Below, one piece after another: positions 5,896-7,559 of a stretch of DNA of 7,559 nt. The notes under the pieces were generated by a model that did no database searches, was not told the DNA's origin, and worked only from the letters and a program-made list of their open reading frames with translations. How positions within the stretch are numbered: the stretch's first letter is position 1; the number at the start of each line of letters is the position of its first letter. The position numbers and the translations under genes are program-made. Source of the stretch: Emcibacteraceae bacterium (lineage in GTDB: Bacteria > Pseudomonadota > Alphaproteobacteria > Sphingomonadales > Emcibacteraceae); assembly GCA_016763335.1 (NCBI GenBank), contig JAESUD010000068.1, forward strand, positions 1-7,559, written 5' to 3'.

Positions 5896-7383
5896 ATGGC
5901 AGGCTGGCAAAATAAACCGTTCAAAATTGAAGTGAAATCAGGTGATACAAAAGCATATTGCATGTGTGGATTATCAAAGAACGGCCCCTTTTGTGATGGC
6001 TCACACGTAGACACGGATAAAAAGCCAAGGGTGGTCAGTTACGACACCAACAAAACTGTTTTTGCGTGCGGCTGCCGGCAATCGGCAAACATACCTTTTT
6101 GTGATGGAACACATACCAAGATAAATGAAACGCAAGCTAACGCCCCTTTAGTAGCCACAAAGCCTGTTGAGGCCTACGTGGCATATATACAGGACCTTGC
6201 GCAAAATGGTTTGTCAAAAGTCGGACACCATGGCCCCATGGGAGCTATGGGCGTTCCCCGTGCAGACCTTCCCGATTGGGATGATATTCAATTTGTCACC
6301 GCACAACTTGCCAAATTGCCCTTACTTGATAATGAAGCGGTGTCTTCAAAAGTAGTGATCGGTCCCAATGCAAAAAAACCACTTGAACTTGATATTCCAT
6401 TATTTGTATCAGACATGAGTTTTGGGGCGTTATCCGAAGAGGCTAAGATAGCACTTTCAAAAGGCGCTGAACTTGCAGGAACAGGAATTTGCAGTGGTGA
6501 AGGTGGAATGCTTGCCGAAGAACAAGAGGCAAATTCACGTTACTTTTATGAACTAGCATCAGCACAATTTGGTTTTTCATTTGATAAAGTAAAAAAATGC
6601 CAAGCATTTCATTTTAAAGGTGGCCAAGCGGCAAAAACAGGGACTGGCGGACATTTACCCGGTAATAAAGTGACCAAAAAAATCGCACAAGTTCGTGACC
6701 TTAATGTAGGCGAGGATGCGGTATCACCTGCACGTTTCCCCGATTGGGACAGCTTGGACGATTTTAAGAATTTTGCAGCGCAAGTGCGCGAAAAAACGGG
6801 CGGCATTCCTATCGGCTTCAAACTTTCTGCACAACATATTGAAGACGATATTGACGCCGCGCTTGCAATAGGTGTGGATTATATCATTCTTGATGGTCGC
6901 GGCGGTGGCACAGGAGCAGCACCACTTATATTCCGTGATAATATCTCAGTTCCAACCATTCCGGCTCTTGGCCGTGCCCGACGACACCTTGATAAACTCG
7001 GCCGCAAGGACATTACTCTTATTATTACTGGCGGCCTTAGAACGCCGGCTGACTTTGCCAAGGCCCTGGCCATGGGTGCAGATGCAATCGCCGTTTCAAA
7101 TTCAGCTATGCAAGCAATTGGCTGCCTAGGAATGCGTATTTGTAATACCAATACCTGTCCCGTTGGCATTGCAACGCAAGATCCGGAACTTCGTAAAAAC
7201 ATGAAAGTAGATACAGGGTCGGAAAACCTAGCCCGCTTTTTTACCTCATCAGTAGAGCTAATGAAAATTTTGGCGCGCGCATGCGGTCATAACAAGCTTA
7301 ATGATTTTAATATAAAAGATCTTACCACGTGGAAAAAAGATATGGCTGATTTATCATCTATTCCTTATGGAGGCAGGCCGTAA
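5896..7383 (+). CDS. Twin-CDGSH iron-sulfur / FMN glutamate synthase-domain fusion protein
   Basis: This is a 495-residue, probably cytoplasmic, redox protein. It has two N-terminal CDGSH motifs of the C-x-C-x8-P-x-C-D-G-S/T-H type: Cys22, Cys24, Cys33 and His37, then Cys58, Cys60, Cys69 and His73. Each should bind a 2Fe-2S cluster. From ~110 onward it matches the FMN-binding domain of glutamate synthase (PF01645), with SDMSFGALS (172-180), GEGG (201-204), KGGQAAKTGTGGHLPGNKV (241-259), DGRGGGTGA (333-341) and GGLRTPADFAKALAMGADA (379-397). The 3Fe-4S cysteines C-x5-C-x4-C (410, 416, 421) are kept in CLGMRICNTNTCPVGIATQ. The glutaminase domain and the C-terminal beta-helix of full GltB are absent, so it cannot hydrolyse glutamine itself; an ammonia-dependent or unrelated amine reaction is possible. 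AGGA (5883-5886) lies 9 bp before the ATG. No partner gene such as gltD is nearby, and no clear terminator follows. Confidence 0.93.
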   Translation: MAGWQNKPFKIEVKSGDTKAYCMCGLSKNGPFCDGSHVDTDKKPRVVSYDTNKTVFACGCRQSANIPFCDGTHTKINETQANAPLVATKPVEAYVAYIQDLAQNGLSKVGHHGPMGAMGVPRADLPDWDDIQFVTAQLAKLPLLDNEAVSSKVVIGPNAKKPLELDIPLFVSDMSFGALSEEAKIALSKGAELAGTGICSGEGGMLAEEQEANSRYFYELASAQFGFSFDKVKKCQAFHFKGGQAAKTGTGGHLPGNKVTKKIAQVRDLNVGEDAVSPARFPDWDSLDDFKNFAAQVREKTGGIPIGFKLSAQHIEDDIDAALAIGVDYIILDGRGGGTGAAPLIFRDNISVPTIPALGRARRHLDKLGRKDITLIITGGLRTPADFAKALAMGADAIAVSNSAMQAIGCLGMRICNTNTCPVGIATQDPELRKNMKVDTGSENLARFFTSSVELMKILARACGHNKLNDFNIKDLTTWKKDMADLSSIPYGGRP

Positions 7384-7406
7384 AATCAATGAGGTCAGAA
7401 TAATTT

Positions 7407-7419
7407 GATTACGGTAATC
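7407..7419. promoter_or_regulatory. Short dyad downstream of the CDGSH-GltS gene
   Basis: GATTAC (7407-7412) and GTAATC (7414-7419) are perfect 6-bp arms around a single base. The spacing is too tight for an RNA hairpin without losing pairs, and no T-tract follows. It is more like a protein site than a terminator, and it could be chance. Confidence 0.25.
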
Positions 7420-7439
7420 GCGTATCAGGATATTAATTG

Positions 7440-7504
7440 ATGAACCACGTTGGCAACGCATAACGATGGAAATAATTGCCGTATTTGTTTTGGTGAATGT
7501 AGGC
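7440..7504. repeat. 65-bp direct repeat, copy B (downstream of CDGSH-GltS gene)
   Basis: This is the second copy of the repeat at 5623-5687, 1817 bp away and in the same orientation, with five substitutions and no gaps. It begins 56 bp after the CDGSH-GltS stop codon. On the minus strand it reads AYIHQNKYGNYFHRYALPTW, followed three codons later by a stop. Similarity ends abruptly on both sides. Confidence 0.85.
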
Positions 7505-7559
7505 ATGATGTTAATATTTATTTTAACAATAAAAAAAATCATGTACATCCAAACCCATC

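Noticed and set aside
5623..7504. Integron cassette flanked by attC sites
   Set aside because: The repeats lack the paired inverted core sites (GTTRRRY and its complement) and the internal hairpin symmetry expected of attC.
5623..7504. Composite transposon or insertion sequence
   Set aside because: There is no transposase gene, no terminal inverted repeats in the 65-bp units, and no target-site duplication that I can see.
7354..7548. 64-codon minus-strand ORF over copy B of the repeat
   Set aside because: It overlaps the end of the CDGSH-GltS gene and uses a different frame from the conserved peptide frame of the repeat. It is likely spurious.
1..7559. tRNA, rRNA or CRISPR array
   Set aside because: No cloverleaf with a T-loop motif, no rRNA-like sequence and no repeat-spacer series was seen. 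The 18-bp-phased array is too short and too tightly spaced to be CRISPR.

Overview
The window comes from an AT-rich Gram-negative genome. A TonB-dependent receptor, an OprP-type porin and secreted proteins with AxA signal peptides all imply an outer membrane. The style of the chemoreceptor and of the receptor C-terminus suggests an alphaproteobacterium, perhaps a marine lineage related to Kordiimonadales or Sphingomonadales. That placement is an inference from protein style, not from a marker gene.

Layout. (1) Positions 1-521 (+) hold the last ~173 codons of a TonB-dependent outer-membrane receptor, closed by a strong intrinsic terminator at 546-577. (2) A TetR/AcrR-family regulator (576-1220, -) converges on it, and its stop codon lies inside that terminator's T-tract. 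Two dyads at and upstream of its start are candidate operators. (3) Positions 1221-1613 have no gene but hold several inverted repeats and a short GC-rich patch. (4) Positions 1614-5249 (-) form a compact three-gene unit. In transcription order it encodes a small secreted Cache/PDC-fold protein, a CHASE3-HAMP chemoreceptor and an OprP/OprO-type porin. The gaps are 14 and 43 bp. (5) Positions 5250-5895 are a 646-bp divergent intergenic region. It holds an 18-bp-phased triple repeat upstream of the operon, a leader hairpin and one copy of a 65-bp repeat. (6) Positions 5896-7383 (+) encode two CDGSH iron-sulfur motifs fused to the FMN/3Fe-4S domain of glutamate synthase. (7) A second copy of the 65-bp repeat follows, in the same orientation.

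How the genes may work together. The three-gene minus-strand unit reads as an uptake-plus-chemotaxis module. A porin admits an anionic solute, a free periplasmic Cache protein may bind it, and a chemoreceptor without a Cache domain of its own may relay the signal to the flagellar motor. This is an inference from gene order and domain content. The CDGSH-glutamate synthase gene is a separate, probably monocistronic unit. The direct repeats on both sides suggest it may have been gained as a unit, or could be lost as one.

The best candidates for something undescribed are the Cache-MCP-porin operon with its phased upstream repeats, and the repeat-bracketed CDGSH-GltS gene.
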